DNA of 40,814 nucleotides from Mameliella sp. CS4 (GCF_019392335.1 NZ_JAHXRQ010000033.1:1-40814); one strand, 5' to 3'. Shown: positions 7,925 to 16,061, numbered from the stretch's first letter. Program-made: numbers and translations. The notes: generated by a model not told the origin, from the sequence alone.

Positions 7925-8797
7925 TCAGGCGGTACGATGCTCGGGCCTTGACCGGGCGCCCTGCGATTTGCTGCGCGTGATCCGGCGGGGCACGATCCTT
8001 GGTTCTGTGCCTGTATCAATGTCGGCACCGGCAGCAGGCGATGGCGGCGGATTTCGGTGCACCGGAGTCACTGTCGCGGCGGCGCGCGGTGTCTCAACCG
8101 GGGCAGGCGGGTCCAGCCCCTCGAGCGCATGACAGAGAAAACGCACCAGGGCGGCGGCGCCCGTTGTCTCCAGCACATCGTCATTGTCGCGGCCCGCCAG
8201 CGCGCCGGTCAGCGAGATCGGCAGAACGTCACGGAACAGCGCCCCGGCCTCTGCCCGGACCCGCGCAACAACGCGCGCCCGATCCCGCTCTCCCTGCATC
8301 TTGTCGATGCGGGTGATCAGCAGCAGGCTCTTTGTCCAGAGCTGCGGCGGCACCTGTTCCCAAAGAGCGGCCTCGGACTGGCGCCAGGCCTGGTTGGCGG
8401 GGGTGCACCAGATCGCCAGGTCGACCTTGGGCAGGAAGGTGTCCCAGAAATCCGGTGCCATGTTCGGGTCCGACGTTCCGGGCAGGTCGATCAGGTCGCA
8501 GGCCTGCAGGATATCCGCGTCCAGCCGGGCCAGGATCATCTGGGTGTCCTCGGGCGAAACCGCCGTCCAGTCCTCGGCGGGCAGGGGCGTCGCAGCGCCG
8601 TCCAGGCCGATGCGCTGGGCGCCGGGGGTGCCCAGCTGATACCAGACCGGGGGCAGCTGCGTGGCCGTGACCTGCACCGGAGAGCTGTTCTGCCCCAACA
8701 GCAGGTTGGCCAGGGTGCTCTTGCCCGCGCTGAATTCTCCCATCAGGGCAACGCGCGGCTTGCGGGGGCTCGGGTCGGTGGGGCGATCGTCTGTCAT
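7925..8797 (-). CDS. dynamin-like GTPase (short form)
   Basis: This 290-residue protein has an intact G domain. G1 is GEFSAGKS at residues 20-27, the form typical of bacterial dynamin-like proteins. Thr46 in VTATQLP is the likely switch-I threonine, G3 is DLPG at 104-107 and G4 is TRID at 162-165. The frame is open to 9052, but the ATG at 8797 overlaps the stop of the large GTPase (ATGA) and gives a start shortly before G1. After the G domain (to about 225) comes a Pro/Ala-rich linker and a very basic tail (RIVPRRITRSKSQGARSRP). No paddle or membrane segment is visible, so the basic tail may contact lipid or a partner. Pairing with the long form recalls dynamin-like proteins that act as unequal pairs. 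Confidence 0.85.
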   Translation of the reverse strand: MTDDRPTDPSPRKPRVALMGEFSAGKSTLANLLLGQNSSPVQVTATQLPPVWYQLGTPGAQRIGLDGAATPLPAEDWTAVSPEDTQMILARLDADILQACDLIDLPGTSDPNMAPDFWDTFLPKVDLAIWCTPANQAWRQSEAALWEQVPPQLWTKSLLLITRIDKMQGERDRARVVARVRAEAGALFRDVLPISLTGALAGRDNDDVLETTGAAALVRFLCHALEGLDPPAPVETPRAAATVTPVHRNPPPSPAAGADIDTGTEPRIVPRRITRSKSQGARSRPEHRTA

Positions 8798-10779
8798 GAT
8801 GCGGACCTCTGCAGTCGGTTCCGGGGGCTTTGGGCGTGCGGGGGGACGGTGCTGTCCTGCGTGAGGCCGGTCAGGATCTCGCGCTGGCCCTGGATGAACC
8901 CGGTCAGCGTGTTGCGCAGCTCTTGCGAGAAGGGCGCGGCACACTGGTGGTGCAGGGCCTCGACCACGGGTTTGGTTTCCTCGTGGATCAGGCGCGAGAA
9001 GTCGTCGGCAAAGGCGTGGTAGCCACGCTGACGCCGCCAGAAACGCGCCCACCAGCTGCCCCGCAGGTCCAATGCGATGGTCTGGCCCAGGCTGATCGGC
9101 GCGGGGGCCGAGGGCAGCGGCGGCGGTTTGATCGCGGGTCCTTCGGTTTCCAGCGCAAAGGCTGTCCGGTAGAGCGCGCCGATGTCCTCGGCCGCCCCGG
9201 CCAGAACCTCTGTCCCGGCCTTGCCCGCGCCCTGGACAAAGACCTTGTAGGCGCTGCGCAACAGCATCCGCAGGCCCGAGGGATCGTAGGTCCAGACCTC
9301 TCCCTCGCCATACTGTTCCAGGTGCTTGACCAGGGACCCGGTGGCCCGCCCCAGAAAGGCGCGGCGGGCATTGTCGGACCGGCTGGCAAAGGCCTCGTGC
9401 ATCCGGGCAAGATGAGACTCCAGCGCCGCAGAGGCGCGGTCCTCGATCCGGTCGAGTTGGTGGGCGATATCCGCCGGTGCCATCGTCAAGTTTTTCGGCT
9501 CGAAGCCGCCGGAGCCGTCGCGGGACCCGCTGGCGGCCTTGCCCGTGCGCAGGTTATCCAGCGCCACGCCCAAGGTTTGTTCAAGGCGGGCCCCCACCCC
9601 CTGTTCGATCCGCCCTGCAATGGCGTCACCAAGCGCGGGCAGTCCGGAAAGCCGCCAGATGATCTCTTGCGGGGGCAGGTGGGCCAGCGCGCCGGTGACA
9701 TGCGCCTCGGCCCAGTTGACCAGCGCCTCGGCGCTGTCACTGCCCAGATCGTCCAGGCGGCCCGCCACGGCGTGATGACCCCAGTAGCCAGAGCCGAAGA
9801 TGATCTCGGCCTCCTGGGGGCCATCGAAGCGGCGCAGGGTGGCAAGAATGCTGGCCTGGATTTCGGGAACGGCGCTTACCGGGTCTGCCAGTTCGTCGAT
9901 GCGGTTCACAAAGATGATGACATCGCGCGATTTCACGTTCGAGATCAGCCGGATCAGGCCCAGATCCACGGAGGACAGCGCCTGTTGCGCGGACAGGACC
10001 ATCACGCAAAGCCGGCTGCCGCGCAGCGCGTTGATGGTGATCTGTTCGCGGATCATGAAGGTGTCGTTGACGCCTGGCGTATCGCGAATGCACAGGCCCA
10101 GGGGCAGGTCCGGAGCGGGGAACCAGAGGTCCGCCGACTTGGTGATATCGGCAAAACGGCCCTGGTCGGGGCTGCCATCCGCCTCTTCCCAGAAATCGTC
10201 GCCAAGGCAGACATAGCGCTGGATCAGCTCCTGGTCGAAAGTGTCATAGTCATGGGTCTGGCCCAGCAGCATCTGGAACTTGCGCCCCAGTCTTGCCTTG
10301 GATTTCTCGCGCATCTCGTCCAGTTGCGCGCGGACCTTTTCCAGCTCCGTGTCCGCCCCGGCCCGCGCGGCGATTTCGCCCACGCGACCGCCCTGGCGGA
10401 TCAGGTGGTCCCATTCCTCGTTGGTAAAGAACCGAAAGGCGGCGCGGCGGTCCTGCGGTTTCAGCTGCGGCGACATGTGCAGCGAGGTCACGACAGAGGT
10501 CCAGGGGTTCACATCCGCGGGCAGCAGGTCCGGCCAGCCGGTGAGCGCGTTCACCAGCGTGGTCTTGCCCGCCTTGACCTGCCCGATAAAGGTCACGGAG
10601 GGCTCGAAGCTGCGGATCTGGCGGCGATATTCGCGCGCCTGATGGGCGATGCTCTCTTCGCTGCACTGTCCCAGTTCGGCAAAGCGCAGGTCGATGTCGG
10701 CCAGCCGTTCGGCCAGGGCGGAAAAGCCGTCAAAGGCGGTGGGCGGAGTGTCGTTCGGGTCCGTCGAAACCTGTGTCAT
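8794..10779 (-). CDS. dynamin-like GTPase (long form)
   Basis: This 661-residue GTPase numbers from the ATG at 10779. G1 is GQVKAGKT at 66-73, a threonine in NPWTSVV near 94 is the probable switch-I residue, G3 is DTPG at 233-236 and G4 is NRID at 292-295. A helical insertion (about 140-210, KVRAQLDEMREKSKARLGRKF) lies between switch I and G3. The C-terminal half is mostly helical, as in dynamin stalks, with HLEQYGEGEVWTYD near the middle and RGSWWARFWRRQRG near residue 590, a Trp/Arg-rich amphipathic segment that could insert into a membrane. A GTG at 10830 overlapping the upstream stop is an alternative start and would match the coupling pattern of this operon. The role is inferred as membrane remodelling. 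Confidence 0.85.
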   Translation of the reverse strand: MTQVSTDPNDTPPTAFDGFSALAERLADIDLRFAELGQCSEESIAHQAREYRRQIRSFEPSVTFIGQVKAGKTTLVNALTGWPDLLPADVNPWTSVVTSLHMSPQLKPQDRRAAFRFFTNEEWDHLIRQGGRVGEIAARAGADTELEKVRAQLDEMREKSKARLGRKFQMLLGQTHDYDTFDQELIQRYVCLGDDFWEEADGSPDQGRFADITKSADLWFPAPDLPLGLCIRDTPGVNDTFMIREQITINALRGSRLCVMVLSAQQALSSVDLGLIRLISNVKSRDVIIFVNRIDELADPVSAVPEIQASILATLRRFDGPQEAEIIFGSGYWGHHAVAGRLDDLGSDSAEALVNWAEAHVTGALAHLPPQEIIWRLSGLPALGDAIAGRIEQGVGARLEQTLGVALDNLRTGKAASGSRDGSGGFEPKNLTMAPADIAHQLDRIEDRASAALESHLARMHEAFASRSDNARRAFLGRATGSLVKHLEQYGEGEVWTYDPSGLRMLLRSAYKVFVQGAGKAGTEVLAGAAEDIGALYRTAFALETEGPAIKPPPLPSAPAPISLGQTIALDLRGSWWARFWRRQRGYHAFADDFSRLIHEETKPVVEALHHQCAAPFSQELRNTLTGFIQGQREILTGLTQDSTVPPHAQSPRNRLQRSAS

Positions 10780-10826
10780 CGGTCTTGTCTCACCTGTGTA
10801 TCCTCTTGCGGGATCTTGTGGGGCCG

Positions 10827-11945
10827 TCACGCGGCCATGTGCTGCTCGACATCCTGCCGGACCTGAAGCAGCAGCTGCGCCGCATCGGCCAGTTGGTCTG
10901 TGCCGCCTTCGATCCGCAGCAGCAGCGCAAGGTCCTGCGCCTCATCGAACAGCGCGGCGAGGTCGGGCAGGTGTTCCTGCAGGCTGTCGGCGCTGGCCGC
11001 CCTGCTGGACAGCGTGGAAAATGTCTCTTCGAAAGCGGTGAACAGGGTATCCTCGTCGCAGCCGCTCTCGAGGGTTGCGGAGAGGTCATTCGCCGCGTCG
11101 CGTACCGCGTGAAAGACCCGGGCGAGGTCACGCGCGGCCTCGGGCGGCAGGGTGGCGGGGTGCGGAATGATCTCTGCGGGCTGTGTCTGCTCTGCAAGGA
11201 CGATACGAGGGGCCGGCGCGCCATAGCGGTGCAGCAGCATCTGGGCGGCGTGGATGTCCTGCAGGCTGGCGTCCTCGATCACCCGGTCGAGATGCGCCAC
11301 CAGCGGGGCCAGCCCTAGGGCGGTGGCGGGACTTACTTGGAACTGCCCGTCGAACTCCGTGTCCTGGGGCCGGGCAGGGTGGTCGCCGGTCAGGACCAGC
11401 AAGGCATGGTTGTGCATCCGATCCGGTGCCGCTTGCCACAGGTCGCGCTCGAAATCGCCCCAGTCCCGCGAACACCAGAGCGCGAGGTCCAGGCGCGGCG
11501 CCGCCCAAGCCAATCCCGCGCGCAGATCCGAGGCGCTGGCATCGGTGACAAGCAAAAGAAGGCTGCGGCCCGAGAGAGCGGGGGCGGGCGATGTGATCTG
11601 CAGGAAGACGGGGTCTTGAGCAAGGAGGTCGGGCGTGGGCAGGCCCTCGGTCTCGATCCGGCTGCCGTCCGCCAACATGGCGTCGGTCCGGGCGGTCGGG
11701 CCGTGGTTAAGCTCCAGTGTTGGCAACGGCTGCGTCCCCAGATCGGGCGGCAGTCCGCCCAGGGCGGCCAGGATTGCCCGTTTTCCCGCGCCCGGCAGGC
11801 CCAGCAGGCCGATGCGCACCGGCGCTGCCAGTTTCCCGGCCAGCGCGGCGCAACTGGCCTGCGCCTTGGCGGAGAGCCGGGCGTCGGAGCAGAGTGCTTT
11901 CAGACCGGCAAGGGTATCGTCATGCACGGAGCGCTGCAGGGTCAC
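10827..11945 (-). CDS. GTPase-like protein with degenerate P-loop
   Basis: The protein has 372 residues and starts at a GTG overlapping the PP2C stop. A Walker A-like motif GLPGAGKR occurs at residues 49-56 and follows the strand VRIGLL. The residue after Lys is Arg instead of Ser/Thr, so magnesium coordination should fail. No DxxG follows. The segment RSLLLLVTDAS stands where switch II/G4 strands would be, and LLVLTGDHP may be a relic of the (N/T)KxD motif. The C-terminal 150 residues are helical and acidic. The likeliest reading is a pseudo-GTPase partner of the two dynamin-like proteins encoded next. It could instead bind nucleotide without hydrolysis. No membrane segment is seen. Confidence 0.7.
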   Translation of the reverse strand: MTLQRSVHDDTLAGLKALCSDARLSAKAQASCAALAGKLAAPVRIGLLGLPGAGKRAILAALGGLPPDLGTQPLPTLELNHGPTARTDAMLADGSRIETEGLPTPDLLAQDPVFLQITSPAPALSGRSLLLLVTDASASDLRAGLAWAAPRLDLALWCSRDWGDFERDLWQAAPDRMHNHALLVLTGDHPARPQDTEFDGQFQVSPATALGLAPLVAHLDRVIEDASLQDIHAAQMLLHRYGAPAPRIVLAEQTQPAEIIPHPATLPPEAARDLARVFHAVRDAANDLSATLESGCDEDTLFTAFEETFSTLSSRAASADSLQEHLPDLAALFDEAQDLALLLRIEGGTDQLADAAQLLLQVRQDVEQHMAA

Positions 11946-12835
11946 GGGCCGGCCCTCCGCTTGACGGGGATCAGGCCACCCAGCCCGGCGATCCCGAGGC
12001 GTGGCAAATGCGCGGCCAGCTGTCCGGCGCGGCGCGCCGGGCGGCGGGCCACTGCACTGTCGGGGCAGGGGATCATGCGGATCACGACCAGTGAGACATT
12101 GTCCTGGTGCTCGGCCTGCTTTGCCTTGACCGCGGCCAGCAGGGCACGGGCCACGGCGGCGCTGCCCGCCTGCGGGCGCCGTCGCAGGATCTGTCCGATC
12201 TCGGACGCATCAAGCACGTTCAACCCGTCGCTGGCCAGCAGGACGATGTCGCCCGGCTGCAGCGTCACGGCCTCTGCCGGGCAATCGACCAAGGGCACGT
12301 TCTGGCCGGTGACGGCGGAGGTCAGGCAATGGCGTTGCGGGTGGTCGCGGGCGGCCTCGGGGGGGATCGCACCGCGTTCCGCCAGGAGGTCCAGTTGCGC
12401 GCCCATCGAATGCAGTATGTTCAGCTGCCGCAACGCGCCGTCGCGAAACAGGTAAAGCGGGCTGTCCCCGACAGACAGCCAGCGCAGCCCGGCGGCGTCC
12501 ACGCGCAGGCCCACAAGCGTCCCGCCCGTGTCGGCGCTGATGCACTCCGCGTCGATGTGCTGTTTCAGGCGGGCATTGGCGCTGTCCAGAGCGGCACGAA
12601 AGCCGGGGTCGCCCTCCGATGGCGCGCGGGCTGCGGCCAGGTACATCTCGGCGAACATCTCGCTGACAAGAATGCGGCTGGCGAGGTCGCCGTCATCATG
12701 TCCCCCCATGCCGTCCGACAGCACGGCCAACCCGGGCATGTCCCCCTCGGGGAACTGCGCGATCAGCGCGTCTTCCTGTCGGCTGCGCAGCCCCAGATAC
12801 TGGCCCGAGGCCGCGTCGGTGGCCAGCTCAGCCAT
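11942..12835 (-). CDS. PP2C-family protein serine/threonine phosphatase
   Basis: This 297-residue phosphatase has all metal-site motifs of the PPM/PP2C family: RSRQEDA (17-23), the DGMGGH signature (41-46), GGTLVGL (104-110), SVGDS (121-125), ASDGLN (201-206) and QDNVS (244-248). It removes phosphate from Ser/Thr and should reverse the kinase encoded two genes upstream. The C-terminal 45 residues after the domain are basic and Arg/Pro-rich, with LGIAGLGGLIP before the end, too short for a certain membrane anchor. Its start overlaps the FHA gene end by 8 bases and its end overlaps the pseudo-GTPase start. Its nearest functional analogue is PppA of type VI secretion loci. Confidence 0.93.
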   Translation of the reverse strand: MAELATDAASGQYLGLRSRQEDALIAQFPEGDMPGLAVLSDGMGGHDDGDLASRILVSEMFAEMYLAAARAPSEGDPGFRAALDSANARLKQHIDAECISADTGGTLVGLRVDAAGLRWLSVGDSPLYLFRDGALRQLNILHSMGAQLDLLAERGAIPPEAARDHPQRHCLTSAVTGQNVPLVDCPAEAVTLQPGDIVLLASDGLNVLDASEIGQILRRRPQAGSAAVARALLAAVKAKQAEHQDNVSLVVIRMIPCPDSAVARRPARRAGQLAAHLPRLGIAGLGGLIPVKRRAGP

Positions 12836-13730
12836 TGTCCTGTGCCCCGCCGTCCGGGGCGGCCCAGGACATGCCGTCGCCGCAGAAGGCCACGAAGCGC
12901 AACACGGTCTTGCCGATGCGGATGCTGTCGCCGTTGTTCAATTCCTCGGTGCTGAGCAGGGGCCTGTCGTTCAGGCGCACGATATTGGCCTTGCCGCCGT
13001 GGCCGATATAGCTGCGGTTGTCGTCCTCGTCATAGGCGATGGCCAGGTGGCGATCTCGGGAAATGGCGGTGTCGCCGAAATCCAGGGTCACGGTCTGGTC
13101 CGGGTCGCGGCCCACGGTTGACAGGCCTGCCGTCAGCGTAAAACTCGCCCCGCGCCCCGGCCCGTCGATCACGACGATCCAGCCAATGGGAAAGAAGGGG
13201 TCCGCGCTGGGAGTGCTTGCGGTGGGGCCGTTCATCGGGTCCGGCCCGGCGGGGTCGGAATGAAACCCCAGGAGCCGCGTCTTGACGCGTTGCGAGCCGG
13301 GTCTGGGCGCCTCGGGGGGCTCTGTTCCAATCGTGGTGGCGCTGCGCGCCAGCGCCGGGGACTCTGCGCTGCTGGGTGAAGGCGTGGTGGGTTCTTCGGG
13401 CCTGTCCGGCTCCAGGTCCCAGATCCGGGGGCTGGCGGGTGCGGCTGCGTCCAGGTCGAGCGGCGGCAGATCGACGGAATCGGACGCGACGGCTGCGGCG
13501 GGCGCGGCCCATTCCTGCCGGGGTGACGGTTGCGGCCGTTCCGGACGGGGCACATGGTTGCGTGCGGCGCGGGCGCTGTCGATGTCGCAGTTGCGCGGGT
13601 CCTGTTCCCCGGTCATGCGCCCGGCAAGATCATCCCAGGGGTCGCGCACGGGCGCCTCCTGCGGCGCTGTGTCCGGCGTGGGACCGGAAGCCGGGCGTCT
13701 CCGCGCGATCAGGTTCTTGATACCCTGCAT
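12828..13730 (-). CDS. FHA-domain protein
   Basis: The protein has 300 residues from the ATG at 13730, which has GAAGGA just upstream; an ATG at 13781 would sit within the kinase gene end. Residues 1-190 are low-complexity, rich in Pro, Ala, Ser and Asp, and probably disordered. They include VKTRLLGF at about 151-158. The FHA domain fills the C-terminal third: LSTVGRDPDQTVTLDFGD with GR, then AISRDRHLAI holding the Ser-Arg and His used for phosphothreonine binding, then NIVRLNDRPL and NNGDSIRIGKTVLRFV. It should dock phosphorylated threonines made by the kinase upstream. Kinase, FHA protein and phosphatase in a row match the threonine-phosphorylation module of some type VI secretion loci. Confidence 0.9.
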   Translation of the reverse strand: MQGIKNLIARRRPASGPTPDTAPQEAPVRDPWDDLAGRMTGEQDPRNCDIDSARAARNHVPRPERPQPSPRQEWAAPAAAVASDSVDLPPLDLDAAAPASPRIWDLEPDRPEEPTTPSPSSAESPALARSATTIGTEPPEAPRPGSQRVKTRLLGFHSDPAGPDPMNGPTASTPSADPFFPIGWIVVIDGPGRGASFTLTAGLSTVGRDPDQTVTLDFGDTAISRDRHLAIAYDEDDNRSYIGHGGKANIVRLNDRPLLSTEELNNGDSIRIGKTVLRFVAFCGDGMSWAAPDGGAQDNG

Positions 13731-13746
13731 GTCCTTCACCCTTTCC

Positions 13747-15072
13747 TCAAAGGTTCGTTTCCAGCGCCTGCCGCTGGCCACGGCCCGACCAGGGCAGAAG
13801 CGCGCTCAGCGAAAAGCGGCGGCGGCGCGGTGGCGGCGTGGCCTGTTCTTCTTCTGCAACTTCTTGCTGTGGTGGGTCCGGTTCGGCCTCGCGGCCCCAG
13901 TCGGCGGGATCCTCGTTCAGGATCGCCCAGTATTCACGTTCGGCGGCCCGCTTTGCCTCTTCGGGGTCGGGACGGGGCGCGCGCTTGACGGGGGCGCTGC
14001 GCCCGACACTGTCCTCGGCGATGGCGGCATGGTTGATGGCGACCATCTCGGCGATCTTTGTCTCGATCTCCGGGTCCACGGGCACCGGGTCCACAGGCGG
14101 CTCTGCGGCATGCGCCTGGGCCGCAGGGGACAGCAGCGACGGGCGCCGTCCCGCCAGCGCATCCAGCCAGTCGTCGGCGCTTTGCAATCGGTCCTTGGAG
14201 AACAGGTTCAGGCAGCGGTCGATCGCCGCCAGAAGGCGCGGATCGTGTTGCGGGAACCGCCCGGACAGGGGGCGGAAGGGATCGGGGCGCTGTTCGGCCA
14301 CGGCGGCCAGCCGCAGACTGCTGTTCGGCGGCGGGCTGCCTTCGATCAGGTGTACGAAGGTCGCCGCCAGGGCATAAAGATCGCTCGACCGCGACTGCGC
14401 GCTGCCGGCGATGTAGAATTCCTGCGGGGAATAGCCGTCCTTGACCGTATGAACCCGGGACAGCACGCGGCTGGCCTGCGTCGCGCTTTGCCGTGCCGCC
14501 CCGAAATCGATCAGGACCGGCGTTCCCATCGTGTCCAGCAGGATGTTGTCCGGGGAAATGTCGCGATGCAGGATGCCGTTGCGGTGGACATAGCTGAGCG
14601 CCTGCAAGAGCAGCACCGCCAGTTCGCGCAGAGCCTCGGGTGTCAGCGCGTCGGGGTGCCGGTCCAGCAGGTCGAAGAGATCGGTGCCCTCGACGAAATC
14701 CAGCGCCATGTAAGCGGTGCCGTTGGCCTCGAAGATCTGGTGTACGCCGACGATGTTCGGATGTTGAAGCTGCGCCAGCGCGCGCGCCTCTTTCTGGAAC
14801 AGTTCGACCGCGCGGGTGAAATCCATGTCATAGCTTTGCGAGCGCAGGCGCACGTTCTCCCCCCGGCGGCAACAGATGGCGTTGGGGAAACACTCCTTGA
14901 TGACGACACGGCGGCCCAGGCTGTCGCGTGCCAGGTAGGTGATGCCGAAGCCGCCGGAGTTCAGGTAGGTGTCGACCGTGTATTGTCCGTTGCACAGGGT
15001 CGTGCCCGGGGGCAGCCCGTCACCGAGGGCTTCGGCGGGGTGGGAAACCGGAATCTGCGACTGGTATGTCAT
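13747..15072 (-). CDS. Ser/Thr protein kinase, first gene of the kinase/GTPase operon
   Basis: This is a 441-residue Hanks-type kinase. The ATG at 15072 is chosen over one at 15222 because it has GGAG upstream and lies just before the kinase fold. The Gly loop NSGGFG is near 38-43 and is followed by ITYLA, catalytic Lys is in VVIKE near 59, and the partner Glu is in QKEARAL near 95. The catalytic loop is HRDISPDN (169-176) and the magnesium loop DFG is at 189-191. GYSPQEF near 213-219 replaces the usual APE region, as in PpkA-like bacterial kinases. The C-terminal 150 residues are acidic and low-complexity, ending in RRRRFSLSALLPWSG. No membrane segment or extracellular sensor is visible, so activation is probably cytoplasmic. 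Confidence 0.92.
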   Translation of the reverse strand: MTYQSQIPVSHPAEALGDGLPPGTTLCNGQYTVDTYLNSGGFGITYLARDSLGRRVVIKECFPNAICCRRGENVRLRSQSYDMDFTRAVELFQKEARALAQLQHPNIVGVHQIFEANGTAYMALDFVEGTDLFDLLDRHPDALTPEALRELAVLLLQALSYVHRNGILHRDISPDNILLDTMGTPVLIDFGAARQSATQASRVLSRVHTVKDGYSPQEFYIAGSAQSRSSDLYALAATFVHLIEGSPPPNSSLRLAAVAEQRPDPFRPLSGRFPQHDPRLLAAIDRCLNLFSKDRLQSADDWLDALAGRRPSLLSPAAQAHAAEPPVDPVPVDPEIETKIAEMVAINHAAIAEDSVGRSAPVKRAPRPDPEEAKRAAEREYWAILNEDPADWGREAEPDPPQQEVAEEEQATPPPRRRRFSLSALLPWSGRGQRQALETNL

Positions 15073-15318
15073 ACCTCGATACTCCTGTTCGAACGGGACA
15101 GGCTGCGGGTGGGGCCGGATGCGGTGCAGGGTTGCGTTCAGACCCGAAATCACCAGCCGTTGCGGGCCGGGCGGTGTCCGAATTGGGACGAAAATGCGTC
15201 GCTTGGATCGAAGGAAATTCAATCTTTATAGGTAATTGCGACAGTTTTCGCGTTGGGTGCCTGATATCGGAGCTCTGGGGACTGAGAAGAGAGCTGCGAC
15301 CGAATTGCCGCGATCCAT
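15073..15318. promoter_or_regulatory. upstream region of the kinase/GTPase operon
   Basis: This non-coding stretch precedes the kinase gene and is much more AT-rich around 15195-15260 than its surroundings. TATAAA on the minus strand (15225-15230) could be a -10 box, but I see no convincing -35 at 16-18 bases. A terminator bounds it on the upstream side, so the operon should have its own promoter here. Position and strength are unproven. Confidence 0.35.
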
Positions 15319-15348
15319 AAAAAACAGGTCGAGTCCCGCGTGACCTGT
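15319..15348 (-). terminator. intrinsic terminator of the Hint-domain gene
   Basis: Read on the minus strand, ACAGGTC (15348-15342) pairs with GACCTGT (15330-15324) across an 11-base loop and is followed by a run of T. It begins 6 bases past the Hint gene stop and separates that gene from the kinase operon. Confidence 0.75.
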
Positions 15349-15353
15349 GTCCT

Positions 15354-15950
15354 TCAGCCTGCACCGCTCCGCTTGCCAAGGCAGAGGGCGCGCAGGTCAC
15401 TATCCCGGATCACCGGACGGGCGAGGCCCCGGGCTGAACTGCCCGAAGGCGGCCGGCTTTCCGTCCAGGCGCCGTTGGCCATGATCAGTTCATGGCGATC
15501 AAACAGCAGCTGGATGACTCCCACGCCGGGGCCGGGAAGACGCGCCACGCCGGGCAGGGTACACAGGCGCGATGCCTCGACCAGAAGCTCGGGCTGGCCC
15601 TGTCCTGGGCCGCCGATCAGCAGCCTTTGGGCCGGGGCGGTGCGCAAGGCGCGGTCCGGCGCGCCACGGCCGAGTGTCCCCTTGCGCAGACGCACCGGTG
15701 TTGCATGGCCCTGCGCTGTTTCGGGCCGGATACGCAGGCAGCTTCGCAGGACCTGGTAGCCGTTGTCGCGGGTCAGGATCTTGTCCCCCCGGCGCAGATC
15801 CTCGATCCGCACGTGACCGCGCAGCGTCTTGATCCGCGTGCCGGCCAGCAGGCCACCGACAGGCGTTGGCGGCGCCGGGGCGCCGTCGTTCAGCGTGACA
15901 GGCTCTGCCGACAGGCTGTCCAGCCCGGCAAGAAAGGCGCTGCGGTCCAT
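15354..15950 (-). CDS. Hint-domain protein, probably without autoprocessing activity
   Basis: The 198-residue protein contains a Hedgehog/intein-type domain of the class common in Rhodobacteraceae. Recognisable parts are AGTRIKTLRG, VRIEDLRRGDKILTRDNGYQVL (about 47-68), LLIGG, LLVEASRLCTLPGV and LLFDRHELIMANGAWTES. In related proteins the segment before AGT usually begins with Cys and the later block is SPQHR. Here the Cys is replaced within GGLLAGT and the His by Gln in APAQRLL, so the residues that drive acyl shift are missing. It ends in a short basic tail and has no signal peptide. GGGGAA precedes the ATG. It is likely a structural relic or binding domain. It is transcriptionally separate from the kinase operon. 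Confidence 0.75.
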   Translation of the reverse strand: MDRSAFLAGLDSLSAEPVTLNDGAPAPPTPVGGLLAGTRIKTLRGHVRIEDLRRGDKILTRDNGYQVLRSCLRIRPETAQGHATPVRLRKGTLGRGAPDRALRTAPAQRLLIGGPGQGQPELLVEASRLCTLPGVARLPGPGVGVIQLLFDRHELIMANGAWTESRPPSGSSARGLARPVIRDSDLRALCLGKRSGAG

Positions 15951-16061
15951 AGGTTCCCCGACCCGAGGCGTGATGAAATGCCCGCAGGCTCGGCCCCAGA
16001 GATGGAGATTTGATCAACGCGACCCTGCGAAACATGCGGGATTTGATCCGGATTCGAAGGA

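Noticed and set aside
8830..10866. A 678-codon open frame antisense to the long GTPase
   Set aside because: It mirrors a gene with clear G1, G3 and G4 motifs. Its translation is rich in Gly, Gln, Arg and His with no domain, as expected of a high-GC shadow frame.
6729..15072. A type VI secretion locus
   Set aside because: The kinase, FHA and phosphatase genes resemble its regulatory module, but no sheath, Hcp, VgrG, ClpV, TssJ-M or baseplate gene is present in the window.
13282..15231. A 649-codon open frame antisense to the kinase and FHA genes
   Set aside because: The opposite strand has intact kinase and FHA motifs, and this frame has none.
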